Positions 1 to 10,804 are shown, counted from the stretch's first letter. The stretch: 53,391 nucleotides of DNA from Bacteroidota bacterium (GCA_013289045.1 JABDAU010000016.1:800-54190), one strand, 5' to 3'. Notes: generated by a model from the letters alone, not told the origin. Made by a program: numbers and translations.

Positions 1-78
1 TTTCAGGTCGGCATGGGCGTTTCCGCCTAACAGTAATTTGGTTAGCTCGTTTACCATCTCTTTATTTTTATTATCCAT
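1..78 (-). CDS. N-terminal fragment of a DinB-like protein (cut by window edge)
   Basis: An open frame starts at an ATG at 78 and runs off the left edge of the window, so only 26 codons are visible. They read MDNKNKEMVNELTKLLLGGN followed by AHADLK. The 'LTKLL-GG-AH' opening resembles the first helix of DinB/YfiT-like four-helix-bundle proteins of Bacteroidota, some of which are metal-dependent thiol transferases. The gene is divergent from the hydrolase at 147. The family call rests on this short N-terminus from memory only. A start at the internal Met8 is also possible. Confidence 0.5.
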   Translation of the reverse strand, partial: MDNKNKEMVNELTKLLLGGNAHADLK

Positions 79-146
79 CACTAAAATTTCTTTTCCATTT
101 TAAACAAAACATTCTCCAAATGGTTGTAAATATATAACTCCCGCAT

Positions 147-854
147 ATGATCCCGCCTGTAATTATCAGCCCAAATTTTTACCAGGTATCCCTGCCCGAA
201 GTTAATGTATTCATTAATAAAACTAAAGCCGGGCTCATTTTAATAGATACCGGGCCGCCCGGCAGCAAAGAGGCTATCTTCCAGGCGATTCGCATCATAG
301 GTTCCGACCCAAAAGACATCAGGCACATAATTGTTACACATGCGCATTATGACCATTCGGGCAGCCTTGCCGATATCTTGCAGGACGTAAATGCCACCGT
401 TTACATGCATCCTGCTGAAGCCGAGCTGATACAAAAAGGCATCGCGCACCGCTTCAAATCAAAAAAGGCAAACAGGCTGCTTTGCGCAATAACAATGCGG
501 TCGGCCATAAAGCTGCCGCACCTGAATGTGAAGCCGGTTAAAAATATTACAGCCGCAAAGCACCGCCAATGGATTCCTGATGCTACTGGTTTACAGGTAA
601 TTTACGCGCCCGGCCATTGCAAAGGGCAGATCGCGCTTTTCTCGCCGGAGAATGGCGGCATCATCCTCACGGCCGATAGCGCCGAAAATATCAGCCATTT
701 AAAGCTGGCCACCAAATACAACAACCTGCATATGTGCCTTGTTACCATCAAACGCATATCGATGATGGATTTCCGGGTTGCGCTGTTTAGCCACGGGCGG
801 CCCATCCTGCATGCCGCTTCCGATTATTTTAAGTCGGCGTTTGGTTTTGATTGA
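147..854 (+). CDS. MBL-fold metallo-hydrolase
   Basis: A 235-residue single-domain metallo-beta-lactamase-fold protein. The metal-binding signature H65-A-H67-Y-D69-H70 is intact, and the later ligands are recognisable as H157 (in PGHCKGQ), D177 (in TADSAE) and H216 (in SHGRPI). This is the usual di-zinc hydrolase set. There is no signal peptide, so it is probably cytoplasmic. The substrate cannot be told; relatives include glyoxalase II-like thioesterases and lactonases. The gene stands 54 bp upstream of the DUF885 lipoprotein gene on the same strand, which could allow co-transcription. Confidence 0.88.
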   Translation: MIPPVIISPNFYQVSLPEVNVFINKTKAGLILIDTGPPGSKEAIFQAIRIIGSDPKDIRHIIVTHAHYDHSGSLADILQDVNATVYMHPAEAELIQKGIAHRFKSKKANRLLCAITMRSAIKLPHLNVKPVKNITAAKHRQWIPDATGLQVIYAPGHCKGQIALFSPENGGIILTADSAENISHLKLATKYNNLHMCLVTIKRISMMDFRVALFSHGRPILHAASDYFKSAFGFD

Positions 855-908
855 TCTATTTTTAATTAAAATGTTTTAAGTTTATCCTCTAAAACAAATT
901 GAACCATT

Positions 909-2702
909 GTGAAGAGGAAACTATTGCCCCTGCTGCTTTTCGTTACCCTGTTTTATGCCTGCAAAAAGGATTCTGTTAATCCTGATGCCAGGAAGGATGA
1001 CGGCACATTCAACACTTACGAAAGTACCTTCCTGGACAACCTATGGAAAGAAAACCCCGACTGGGCAACCCAGGAAGGTTATCATAAATACGACAGCATT
1101 CTTATTGTTCCCAGCAGTAAAAATCGCGGCAAGCTGATCGATTTCTATAAATCTCAGCTCGACTCGTTATCGCGCTATACCATTACCCAGCTTTCGCCGG
1201 GTAACCAGATGGATTACAACATTATCCAGAACCAAATGCAATACCAGCAATGGCAGTTGGAGCTGTTAAAGCAATATGAGTGGGACCCCACCTATTATAA
1301 CGTACTGGGCAGCTTTGCCTACATCCTGAATGAACATTATGCCCCGCTGGACGTACGCCTTCGTCACTTCTATCAAAAAATGGCCAACGTGCCTGAGTAT
1401 TACAAAGAAGCCGAAAAGGGAATAAAAAATCCTGTAGCCGAGCTTACCGCGCTTGCTATCGACCAGCATATAAATGGCTTATCAGTTTTCGAAAAAGATC
1501 TGGCCGATTCATTAAAAAAGTCCAAAATACCCGATGCCGAGCAGAAACTGATATTAGACCGTGCAACTGCTTCGGCCACTGCGGTTAAGGGTTTTGCTGA
1601 TTGGCTGAAGAATATGAAGAACGACCATCCGCGTAATTTCAGGCTGGGCAAAGAATTTTATGATGATAAGTTCAAGTTCGAGCTGCAGTCGCAATATACA
1701 TCACAGCAAATATTTAACTCGGCCACAGAGCGCAAGAAATATGTGCACCACCAGATGGCGCAGATCAGCCGGCAGCTATGGCCAAAATATTTCGGCACTG
1801 CAACTATGCCTACAGATAGCCTGGTGTTGATCAGCAAAATGCTGGATACCATTTCATCAAAACATGTCGACAGGGAAAACTTCCAGTCATCCATTGAGCT
1901 GTTAATACCAAAGCTAGCTTCCTTTGTACAATCAAAAGACCTGGTTACGCTCGATGCATCAAAACCATTGGCTGTGCGTAAAGAGCCCGGTTATATGGGT
2001 GGCGGCGGTGCAGGGGCATCTATGAGCTCGCCCGGCCCGTATGAAAAAAATGGCGTATCTTATTTTAACGTAGGCAGCCTTGCGGGTTATTCGCCTGAGG
2101 CAGCTGAAAGCTACTTGCGTGAGTACAATAACTATACGTTGCAGATTTTATGTATCCATGAAGCTATCCCCGGCCATTACGTGCAGTTGGTTTATGCCAA
2201 TCAATCGCCAAGTTTAATCAAATCTGTTTTTGGCAATAATACGATGATAGAGGGCTGGGCCGTTTACGGCGAGCAGATGATGCTTGATAATGGCTATGGC
2301 AACAATGAGCCTGAGATGCGTTTAATGTGGTATAAATGGCACCTGCGCTCGGTTTGCAACATGATATTGGATTACAGCGTGCACTCGTCAGGTATGACAA
2401 AGGACGATGCGATCAAATTCCTCACTACCGAGGCCTTCCAGCAGAAAATCGAGGCTGAGAATAAATGGAAGCGCGTTACGGTGAGCAGCGTGCAACTGGA
2501 TTGCTACTATACCGGTTACAAAGAGATAATGGACCTGCGCGAAGCATGGAAAAAAGACCAGGGCGTAAATTATTCGCTTAAAGGCTTTAATGAAAAGTTC
2601 CTGAGCTATGGTAGTGCGCCTGTAAAATTCATAAAAGAAGCCATGATGCGTAAGGATGCCAGCACCAATACCAGCACATCATCATCGGGAAGCAATCATT
2701 AA
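909..2702 (+). CDS. DUF885 family lipoprotein, putative zinc metallopeptidase
   Basis: A 597-residue protein of the DUF885 family. It begins with a lipoprotein signal (MKRKLLPLLLFVTLFYAC; lipidated Cys18), so it should be anchored in the outer or inner membrane facing the periplasm. The family hallmark H417-E418-A-I-P-G-H423 and a downstream E448-G-W-A look like a metallopeptidase zinc site with a third acidic ligand. Members are usually annotated as uncharacterised or as peptidase-like proteins, and the substrate is unknown. The tail (residues about 585-597) is a Ser/Thr/Asn-rich low-complexity stretch. The start is a GTG at 909, chosen because the signal peptide begins there and no ATG lies near. 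A strong hairpin terminator follows. Confidence 0.88.
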   Translation: MKRKLLPLLLFVTLFYACKKDSVNPDARKDDGTFNTYESTFLDNLWKENPDWATQEGYHKYDSILIVPSSKNRGKLIDFYKSQLDSLSRYTITQLSPGNQMDYNIIQNQMQYQQWQLELLKQYEWDPTYYNVLGSFAYILNEHYAPLDVRLRHFYQKMANVPEYYKEAEKGIKNPVAELTALAIDQHINGLSVFEKDLADSLKKSKIPDAEQKLILDRATASATAVKGFADWLKNMKNDHPRNFRLGKEFYDDKFKFELQSQYTSQQIFNSATERKKYVHHQMAQISRQLWPKYFGTATMPTDSLVLISKMLDTISSKHVDRENFQSSIELLIPKLASFVQSKDLVTLDASKPLAVRKEPGYMGGGGAGASMSSPGPYEKNGVSYFNVGSLAGYSPEAAESYLREYNNYTLQILCIHEAIPGHYVQLVYANQSPSLIKSVFGNNTMIEGWAVYGEQMMLDNGYGNNEPEMRLMWYKWHLRSVCNMILDYSVHSSGMTKDDAIKFLTTEAFQQKIEAENKWKRVTVSSVQLDCYYTGYKEIMDLREAWKKDQGVNYSLKGFNEKFLSYGSAPVKFIKEAMMRKDASTNTSTSSSGSNH

Positions 2703-2720
2703 GCTGATCGATTAAAACAA

Positions 2721-2754
2721 AAAGCGGTTGACTGTAACAGTTAACCGCTTTTTT
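2721..2754. terminator. Bidirectional rho-independent terminator
   Basis: The sequence aaagcggttgactg-taa-cagttaaccgcttt forms a near-perfect stem (one G-T mismatch) with a T run on the plus side (2751-2754 and beyond) and an A-rich left flank that gives a T run on the minus strand. It sits between two convergent genes and can end both. Confidence 0.85.
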
Positions 2755-2771
2755 GTTTTATACAATTTGTT

Positions 2772-3086
2772 TTATGCCCAATGGCCCGGGATCCAAATGT
2801 CGCCCCTGTGGCGTTCATGATGCCAGTGGCCTGCTATCCATACAGCGCCCGGGCGCGGTGGAACTGCCCAGTAACCTGCATGGTACGCGTAGCTGCCGCC
2901 TGCCGGTGTCCACTCTTCAGCTACCCAAACGTGTGCACGGCTTGGGCGCGCAGGCCTAACTACCACAACCCCATGTGGGCGCGGCGGGCGAACATGCACA
3001 TAAATACCTACCTGGGCATTACTTTGCGAAACGGCAAAGAATGATACTGCCATTGCTAAAAACAAAATTTTACTGATCTTTTTCAT
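2772..3086 (-). CDS. Secreted WXXGXW-repeat protein
   Basis: A 104-residue protein with a clear signal peptide (MKKISKILFLAMAVSFFAVS, cleavage probably after SNA). The mature part is rich in Pro, Arg, His and Trp and carries WIAGHW and WIPGHW near the C-terminus. These match the WXXGXW/YXWGXW repeat seen in small exported proteins of unknown function. It is probably periplasmic or surface exposed. It is convergent with the DUF885 gene and shares its terminator. No enzymatic residues are evident. Confidence 0.8.
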   Translation of the reverse strand: MKKISKILFLAMAVSFFAVSQSNAQVGIYVHVRPPRPHGVVVVRPARPSRAHVWVAEEWTPAGGSYAYHAGYWAVPPRPGAVWIAGHWHHERHRGDIWIPGHWA

Positions 3087-3180
3087 AGTTGATAATTATT
3101 GATTTATATAGTTTAAGATTGAGATCGTTTAAAATGGTTTAACAACAACAGCCATTTATTCCGGATTGTTTGATGGAAGA

Positions 3181-5356
<2,176 letters not shown>

Positions 5357-5431
5357 AGACAATTATTATTGCGATTTGTTTACCATTTATGTAACATTTT
5401 TATTATTCTTTAAAACTTTTTTAAATCTTTC

Positions 5432-5461
5432 TTGTTTCTTAAGAAATGTTTCTTACCTTTA
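5432..5461 (+). promoter_or_regulatory. Candidate Bacteroidota-type promoter
   Basis: A TTG at 5432-5434, a 19-bp spacer and TACCTTTA at 5454-5461 resemble the -33 TTG and -7 TAnnTTTG elements with normal spacing. Its position argues that the following small gene starts at the ATG at 5489 and not at the TTG at 5432. Predicted by eye only. Confidence 0.45.
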
Positions 5462-5488
5462 TTTCGTATTATAACTTTATCTATTTCT

Positions 5489-5719
5489 ATGAGCAATTTT
5501 ATATCTATCCAAGGTGGAATTTTCTGTGAGAATTGCAAAGACTGCGGAGCAAGGCCAGTTGTTGAGCAAATTAAAGAGAGCTTTGTGGTGAGGTGTCCGA
5601 ATGACAAAAAGCATTACAAAACTAAACCGGGGTTAGTAGATCACAATCTTAAAGACTGGAATCTAAAAAACCGTGTACATGCCCCAATGGTTGGTTTACC
5701 AGCCCAAAAGGCATCGTAA
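5489..5719 (+). CDS. Small Cys-rich protein, possible zinc ribbon
   Basis: A 76-residue protein that I do not recognise. It begins MSNFISIQGGIFCENCKDCG. Cys13, Cys16, Cys19 and Cys36 (in VVRCPND) could form a four-Cys metal site, though CxxCxxC plus one distant Cys is not a textbook ribbon. The C-terminal half is basic (HYKTKPG, HNLKDWNLKNR), which would suit nucleic-acid or ribosome binding. The frame stays open upstream to 5432, but a promoter-like element lies there and no ATG precedes 5489. It stands alone between ligA and dapA with its own promoter-like box and a hairpin behind. Confidence 0.7.
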   Translation: MSNFISIQGGIFCENCKDCGARPVVEQIKESFVVRCPNDKKHYKTKPGLVDHNLKDWNLKNRVHAPMVGLPAQKAS

Positions 5720-5742
5720 AAAACAGTAAAATACCAAAATAA

Positions 5743-5776
5743 AGAAGGAGGGTGAGGGATCATTCTCCTTTTTTAT
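5743..5776 (+). terminator. Probable rho-independent terminator
   Basis: AAGGAG (5745-5750) pairs with CTCCTT (5765-5770), followed by a run of T to 5774. The stem is short and the loop large (14 bases), so it is of moderate strength. It would end the small Cys-rich gene. Confidence 0.5.
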
Positions 5777-5871
5777 TTTTAATAAAATTACAGTCAAAAC
5801 TTCCAATAAAGCACAAATAAATATCATACAAAAGGCCTAAAATCCTATCTTAGCATCCTTTAATTAATACG

Positions 5872-6753
5872 ATGGACAGATTTTACGGAACAGGGGTAGC
5901 GATAGTAACCCCTTTTCAGGCAGATGGGCAGGTGGATTATACCGGACTTGAGGCCCTTGTGAATTATTTGATTGACGGCGGGGTTGAATATCTCGTTTCA
6001 TTAGGCACAACCGGCGAGAACGCCACACTTACTGCGGGTGAAAAGCAGAAGATATGGGAAAAGACGGCCGAGTTTACTGCAGGAAGGGTTAGCCTTGTTG
6101 CCGGAATTGCCGGTAACAATACCCTTGAAGTAGCAGAACAGGTAAAGAATTTTAATGTAAAGGGTTACGATGCCATCCTATCGGCAAGCCCTGCTTATAA
6201 TAAGCCTACCCAGGAAGGCATTTATCAGCATTATAAGGCGCTTGCAGAGGCAACGACGTTACCTATATTATTATATAATGTACCGAGCCGTACAGGCAGC
6301 AACATCAGTGCTGAAACTACGGTAAGGCTGGCGAACGATTTTAAAAATATAATCGGCACTAAAGAAGCATCAGGGAACTTCGATCAGCTGAACCAAATCT
6401 TCCGCGATAAGCCTGAAGGGTTTATGGTCATATCAGGTGATGACCCTATCAGTTTGCCGATGATCGCTTTGGGTGGTGTTGGTGTAATTTCCGTAGTGGC
6501 CAATGCTTTGCCAAAACAGTTCTCGAATATGATACGCCTGTGCCTAAAAGGAGATTTTGCTGCCGCACAAAAAGAGCACAGCAAATTTATCGATTTCACC
6601 AGGCTGATGTTTACCGAAGGCAGCCCTGCCGGTATTAAAACCGCGCTAAAAACTGCCGGGGTTTGCGGCAATACGCTGCGGCTGCCGCTTGTGCAGGTGA
6701 GCGAAGCAACAGCCGCTAAAATAGCCGCGGAAACAGAAAAGCTACTCAAATAA
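5872..6753 (+). CDS. dapA: 4-hydroxy-tetrahydrodipicolinate synthase DapA
   Basis: A 293-residue class I aldolase of the DHDPS family. It condenses pyruvate with aspartate semialdehyde, the first committed step to meso-diaminopimelate and lysine. Visible active-site features are the T46-T47 pair in GTTGEN, Y109 in SPAYNKP, Y135 in LLYNVPSRTG and the Schiff-base lysine K164 in GTKEASG. The length is normal. The product meso-DAP is the substrate of MurE, whose gene in this window carries the DAP-type DNPR motif. A TATCTTAG box (5846-5853) lies 18 bases before the ATG. The stop codon lies inside the terminator hairpin. Confidence 0.97.
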   Translation: MDRFYGTGVAIVTPFQADGQVDYTGLEALVNYLIDGGVEYLVSLGTTGENATLTAGEKQKIWEKTAEFTAGRVSLVAGIAGNNTLEVAEQVKNFNVKGYDAILSASPAYNKPTQEGIYQHYKALAEATTLPILLYNVPSRTGSNISAETTVRLANDFKNIIGTKEASGNFDQLNQIFRDKPEGFMVISGDDPISLPMIALGGVGVISVVANALPKQFSNMIRLCLKGDFAAAQKEHSKFIDFTRLMFTEGSPAGIKTALKTAGVCGNTLRLPLVQVSEATAAKIAAETEKLLK

Positions 6754-6789
6754 AAAACCCGGCTTTAGGCCGGGTTTTTTATTTGAGTA
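6743..6789. terminator. Perfect 21-bp hairpin terminator overlapping the dapA stop
   Basis: Arms 6743-6763 and 6769-6789 are perfect inverted repeats around a 5-base loop (tttag). The core AAAACCCGGC/GCCGGGTTTT is a classic bidirectional terminator. The left arm includes the last codons and stop of dapA (stop at 6751-6753). On the other side it also serves the convergent Hc1 gene. Confidence 0.9.
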
Positions 6790-6812
6790 AAAGTCTTTTT
6801 TTTTCAGGCTCC

Positions 6813-6989
6813 TTATTTTTTGTTTTTAGATTCCTGAACTTCCAGTCTGATTGCTTGGGCTAAATTCTTAAGGTCCTGCATACCTTTACGTACACGTGTG
6901 CCGGCAGCACTGTTCCCCTTGTTGTAAAACTTGTCAGCATCGGCTTCGAGAGATGCGACAAGCTCCTTTACTTCAGTAAATTTTTTCAT
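6813..6989 (-). CDS. Histone H1-like protein Hc1
   Basis: A 58-residue protein, MKKFTEVKELVASLEADADK... ending EVQESKNKK. It contains the Hc1-type segment KFYNKGNSAAGTRVRKGMQD and is rich in Lys, Arg and Ala. Such small proteins are widespread in Bacteroidota and related to the N-terminal half of chlamydial Hc1. They are thought to bind DNA and help compact the nucleoid. The gene has an unusually good Shine-Dalgarno for this phylum (aaaaaggagt, about 8 bases before the ATG), which suggests strong translation. It is convergent with dapA and uses the same hairpin. Confidence 0.9.
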   Translation of the reverse strand: MKKFTEVKELVASLEADADKFYNKGNSAAGTRVRKGMQDLKNLAQAIRLEVQESKNKK

Positions 6990-7306
6990 TTTGAGTTACT
7001 CCTTTTTAAATAATGAGGTTTATTGTTTAACTATGCTAAGCTAAAATCTTTTTATTTAAAAAAAAATTTTTCGTACAAAAAAATATGCTGCTAAAAGCCG
7101 TTTCATACACATTATCAGCATATTTGGCCCATTTCGGGCTTATGAAAACCGGGTAATATTTAAATAAATATTATTCGCCAAAAACCTATATTTTAAATAT
7201 CATAAAACCTTAGCCCATTAGGTGTAATTATTAAAATAAAATCAACAAAAGCCTGTGAATTAGTCAAAATTAAACCTTTTGGTAATACACCTGCACCATC
7301 AAATGT
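6990..7306. other. AT-rich intergenic region, no gene seen
   Basis: 317 bp between the start of Hc1 and the 3' end of the GH125 gene. It is very AT-rich with long A and T runs (around 7046-7080). It must contain the Hc1 leader and promoter, and the 3' tail of the GH125 transcript. I see no open frame, no tRNA and no clear terminator for the GH125 gene. Confidence 0.6.
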
Positions 7307-8743
7307 TTATACTTCCGCCTTGGCTAAAATATCAGGGTAATTTTGATGTATTTTAATCATCAATTCACCAAAAAGCGTATTGGCCCAGGCAAACCACTTG
7401 CGTGTAAAGTCGGCGGCATTGTCTTTATTGAACGATTCGTGCATAAAACCGGTACCCGCATGGGTGCTTTTAAGCCACTTTACACAGGCCAAAACCTCCG
7501 CTTTATCAGTTGAAGTAATGGCGCGGATAATAATACTCATCGGCCATATAAAATCCATACCTACGTGCGGCCCGCCAATACCTTCAGCCGCTTTGCCTTT
7601 AAAAAAGTACGGGTTCGAATGGCTTAGTACCATTTTACGGGTATTTTGATACAGCGGATCGTGGGCCGACATCGCATCTAAATATGGCAGGCCAAGCAAG
7701 CTTGGCACATTGGCATCGTCCATAAATAACTGGTTACCGAAGCCATCTACTTCAAAAGCCAGTACTTTACCATACACCGGATGTTGTGCTACCGCATATT
7801 TCTCCAATGCGCTGTGCACTTCAATAGCCAGTACGCGGCAGCGGTTAGCTGTTGCTGCATCCTTGCCTAAAACATCAAACATTTCCGCCATTTGCTTTAG
7901 CGTGATGACAGCAAAGTAGTTTGATGGCACCAGGAACGGATAAATGGTGGCATCATCTGACGGGCGGAAGACCGAGCAGATCAACCCAACAGGTTTTGTA
8001 GGGTTACCATAACCTCCGAGCGGCGCGGTATCGGTAGAGACCTCAGTCTTACGCTGGAAATGATATGGGCCTTTTCCGTGTTTGCGCTGCTGGGTAATGA
8101 AGGTATCTAAGATCAGTTTACCGGCTTTTTGCCAGTTTTCATCAAAAAAGCTGCTGTCGCCGGTTATTTTCCAGTAGTTGTAGGCCAGCCTTACCGGGTA
8201 GCATAACGAGTCGATCTCGAACTTACGTTCGTGCAGCTCGGGCTTCATGGTGGTGTTGTCGGTATCCCACTCGCTGCCTGTAGGACCGGGGTTGAACGCA
8301 TTGGCATACGGATCGATCTGTATGCACTTTGCCTGGCGATTGATAACCCCATGTATAAGCTTTTTAAGGCCCGCATCCTTTGTGATCAATGGCAGGTAAG
8401 GCCAAACCTGCGCCGATGAGTCGCGCAGCCACATGGCGTTTATATCGCCTGTGATGACGAAGGTATCCGGCTTGCCATTCACCTCTGAATAATTAACCGT
8501 CGTATCCAGCGTATTGGGATAACAATTCTCGAACATCCACGCCAGCTCGGGGTCTTTTATGGATGCCCTTATACTTTTTATCTTTTCTTCCACAGCGGTG
8601 CTGGTGAATTTACGTTCGCTCAGTTTTGGGCGATGGCTCTCGTACGGCCCGGCAGGGCCATTAAACCATTTTGGCCTTAGCCCAAGGCTTAAACCTGCGG
8701 CGGTGATGCCATTTACTTTTATAAAATCGCGGCGTGTTGTCAT
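7307..8743 (-). CDS. Glycoside hydrolase family 125 (alpha-mannosidase), Tat-exported
   Basis: A 478-residue protein of family GH125 (formerly DUF1237), metal-independent exo-alpha-1,6-mannosidases. Family segments are [46 protein letters not shown] (Glu436, a likely catalytic residue) and [16 protein letters not shown]. The N-terminus [20 protein letters not shown] has a twin-arginine motif and a hydrophobic stretch, so it is probably exported folded by Tat to the periplasm. Known members trim mannose from N-glycans or mannan. No sugar transporter or other glycosidase lies beside it, so it appears as a lone enzyme. Confidence 0.9.
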   Translation of the reverse strand: MTTRRDFIKVNGITAAGLSLGLRPKWFNGPAGPYESHRPKLSERKFTSTAVEEKIKSIRASIKDPELAWMFENCYPNTLDTTVNYSEVNGKPDTFVITGDINAMWLRDSSAQVWPYLPLITKDAGLKKLIHGVINRQAKCIQIDPYANAFNPGPTGSEWDTDNTTMKPELHERKFEIDSLCYPVRLAYNYWKITGDSSFFDENWQKAGKLILDTFITQQRKHGKGPYHFQRKTEVSTDTAPLGGYGNPTKPVGLICSVFRPSDDATIYPFLVPSNYFAVITLKQMAEMFDVLGKDAATANRCRVLAIEVHSALEKYAVAQHPVYGKVLAFEVDGFGNQLFMDDANVPSLLGLPYLDAMSAHDPLYQNTRKMVLSHSNPYFFKGKAAEGIGGPHVGMDFIWPMSIIIRAITSTDKAEVLACVKWLKSTHAGTGFMHESFNKDNAADFTRKWFAWANTLFGELMIKIHQNYPDILAKAEV

Positions 8744-8763
8744 AGATAGAATTGGTTAGGCGA

Positions 8764-8800
8764 TAAAAATAAAAAAGCCTTCCGGATATCCGAAAGGCTT
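8764..8800 (-). terminator. Rho-independent terminator of the alpha-oxoamine synthase gene
   Basis: AAGCCTT (8775-8781) pairs with AAGGCTT (8794-8800) around a CGGATATCCG core with one mismatch. Read on the minus strand, the hairpin is followed by TTTTTATTTTTAT. It lies just downstream of the gene ending at 8821. Confidence 0.85.
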
Positions 8801-8820
8801 ACAAAAATTTATATATTCTT

Positions 8821-10065
8821 TTACACTACCGGCACATTATCTTTCTTATACTGCCCGGATTTTAACTTCTCTCCCATGGCACTGTAAGCATCCAGTGTGC
8901 GCTGTACATCTTCCAGGCTGTGTGTGGCCGTTGGGATCAAACGCAGGATGATCAAACCCTTTGGTATTACCGGGTAGATCACTATAGAGCAGAAGATGCC
9001 ATAGTTCTCGCGCAGGTCGCGGGTTAATGCGGTGGCTTCGTATAGGTCGCCTTTCAGGATAACCGGTGTTACTACCGTATCGGTAATGCCGATATCAAAA
9101 CCACGCTCCTTCAATCCATTTTGTAAAGCGCGGGCTATAAGCCAAAGCTTTTCCCGCAGTTCGGGCATGGTGCGCAGCATTTCAAAGCGTTTTTTGGCGC
9201 CGATCACCATTGGCATCGGCAACGCCTTGGCGAATGTTTGCGAGCGCATATTATAACGCAGGAAGTCGATGATCTCGCGCTTAGCGGCAACAAAACCGCC
9301 AATACCGGCCATTGATTTGGCGAAGGTGCTGAAATAAACATCTACCCCATCAACACAGTCTTGTGCTTCGTGGGCGCCCGCACCGGTTGCGCCCATGGTA
9401 CCAAAGCCATGCGCATCATCCACTAACAGGCGGAAATCGAATTTCTTTTTCAGCTCGCAGATCTCTTTCAACTTACCCATCGCACCCGACATGCCGAATA
9501 CGCCTTCGGTGATCACCAGTATGCCGCCGCCGGTCTGCTCAGTAAGCCTGGTAGCGCGTTCCAGCTGCTTTTCGCAACTTTCTATATCATTATGCTTATA
9601 AACAAAACGCTTGCCCATATGCAGGCGTACACCGTCGATAATACAGGCGTGTGATTCTGCATCATAAACGATCACATCGTTACGGTCGACCAATGCATCG
9701 ATAATGGATACCATTCCCTGGTAGCCGTAGTTCAACAGGAAGGCCGCTTCCTTGCCTACAAATGTAGCAAGGTCGTTTTCCAATTCCTCGTGGTGCCTTG
9801 AGTTGCCCGACATCATCCTGGCGCCCATAGGGTAAGCCATGCCGTAGTCGGCCGCAGCCTTCGCATCGGTTTCCCGGATCACCGGGTGATTAGCTAAACC
9901 AAGATAATTATTGAGGCTCCAAACCAGATGCTCTTTTCCGTTGAACATCATGTGGGGGCCGATCTCGCCCTCTAACTTAGGGAATGAAAAATAGCCGTGC
10001 GACCATTTTTGATGCTGACCAATAGGCCCGCCTACACTTTTTAAAATCTTGTCGAATAAATCCAA
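8821..10065 (-). CDS. PLP-dependent alpha-oxoamine synthase (acyl-CoA/ACP:amino acid acyltransferase)
   Basis: A 414-residue fold-type I PLP enzyme of the alpha-oxoamine synthase family. It decarboxylatively joins an acyl thioester to an amino acid, or does the reverse as in 2-amino-3-ketobutyrate CoA ligase. The PLP lysine is K250 in STFAKSMAGIGG, H139 (ESHACIIDG) should stack on the cofactor, and D216-D217-A-H219 is the Asp/His motif. In Bacteroidota this family includes serine palmitoyltransferase (sphingolipids) and cysteate acyltransferase (sulfonolipids, capnine). The opening MDLFDKIL and LNYGYQG form a subgroup different from the characterised Sphingobacterium SPT as I remember it. No partner gene helps decide. 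The gene ends at a terminator. Confidence 0.9.
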   Translation of the reverse strand: MDLFDKILKSVGGPIGQHQKWSHGYFSFPKLEGEIGPHMMFNGKEHLVWSLNNYLGLANHPVIRETDAKAAADYGMAYPMGARMMSGNSRHHEELENDLATFVGKEAAFLLNYGYQGMVSIIDALVDRNDVIVYDAESHACIIDGVRLHMGKRFVYKHNDIESCEKQLERATRLTEQTGGGILVITEGVFGMSGAMGKLKEICELKKKFDFRLLVDDAHGFGTMGATGAGAHEAQDCVDGVDVYFSTFAKSMAGIGGFVAAKREIIDFLRYNMRSQTFAKALPMPMVIGAKKRFEMLRTMPELREKLWLIARALQNGLKERGFDIGITDTVVTPVILKGDLYEATALTRDLRENYGIFCSIVIYPVIPKGLIILRLIPTATHSLEDVQRTLDAYSAMGEKLKSGQYKKDNVPVV

Positions 10066-10154
10066 ATCACAGAACTTTTATTGTTGCAAATATAGCCGTT
10101 TAAAACAGGCTTGCAAAATGGGTAAAATGTAAAAAGAAAATTTATCTATAATAT

Positions 10155-10565
10155 CTATAGATTTAATATAATTTTAAGAAATTCTTCTGATCTGATGACA
10201 ATTACTTTGGGGAAGGGAATTTCCTTTATCTGATTGAAGTGCGCATCGTTAGTTACTAAGTAATCCGCATTCGCGGCAACAGCTACATCAAAGAATTTAT
10301 TATCATCTGGATCTTTGTCGATTACATTCCATTTATAATACACTGAATGAAAATGAATATCAGGACTTTCAACAAAAATCCCCATCATTAATCTATCAGC
10401 ACCATTTGCTGAACGTTGTTGTAATATTTCTTCGTATTCCTTTAAAATATCCTCGGAAACAGCTATTGAAAATTTACCGTTTATGAAAGCATCCCAAAGC
10501 GGACTCAAAATACTTCTTCTACCAATCATGGCTATAAGTACATTAGAGTCTATTACAACTTTCAT
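10155..10565 (-). CDS. PIN-domain toxin
   Basis: A 136-residue PIN_3-type (COG1569-like) ribonuclease domain. Acidic residues typical of the PIN active site are present: D6 (VIDSN), E43/E45 (LKEYEEIL), D88 in DPDDNKF, D93, and D107 in VTNDAHF. Toxins of this group cut RNA and are held inactive by a partner protein. The gene starts 8 bp after the stop of a small upstream gene, the usual antitoxin-toxin order. It lies just beyond the end of the dcw cluster. Confidence 0.85.
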   Translation of the reverse strand: MKVVIDSNVLIAMIGRRSILSPLWDAFINGKFSIAVSEDILKEYEEILQQRSANGADRLMMGIFVESPDIHFHSVYYKWNVIDKDPDDNKFFDVAVAANADYLVTNDAHFNQIKEIPFPKVIVIRSEEFLKIILNL

Positions 10566-10573
10566 GAAGATGG

Positions 10574-10801
10574 TTACTTAGAACGGAAATGTCCTTTGGC
10601 TAATTGGTTATAATATTCAGGCGTAATATTGTTCTCATTTTCCCAATCATCAACTAAAGAATCTAATTGTTGGGCAAGTAACTTTACAGCAAGTCTTCTT
10701 AGCTGTAAAAAATCCGCATCAGGTAAAGGATTTTTTAACAGTTGCAACATTAACATTTGTTGTTCATTAAGTGTGGATGGTATTTCAACATTTGCTGCCA
10801 T
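10574..10801 (-). CDS. Putative antitoxin of the PIN module
   Basis: A 75-residue protein (MAANVEIPSTLNEQQMLMLQ...HFRSK), predicted mostly helical and with no recognised DNA-binding fold. It sits directly upstream of the PIN toxin with an 8-bp gap, so an antitoxin role is inferred from position. I chose the ATG at 10801. An in-frame ATG two codons upstream (10807) falls inside a perfect -7 box (10805-10812), so it is probably not transcribed. Confidence 0.7.
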   Translation of the reverse strand: MAANVEIPSTLNEQQMLMLQLLKNPLPDADFLQLRRLAVKLLAQQLDSLVDDWENENNITPEYYNQLAKGHFRSK

Positions 10802-10804
10802 ATA

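Noticed and set aside
7070..7306. AT-rich gap checked for an origin or small RNA
   Set aside because: No DnaA boxes, iterons or stable hairpins seen; only A/T runs.
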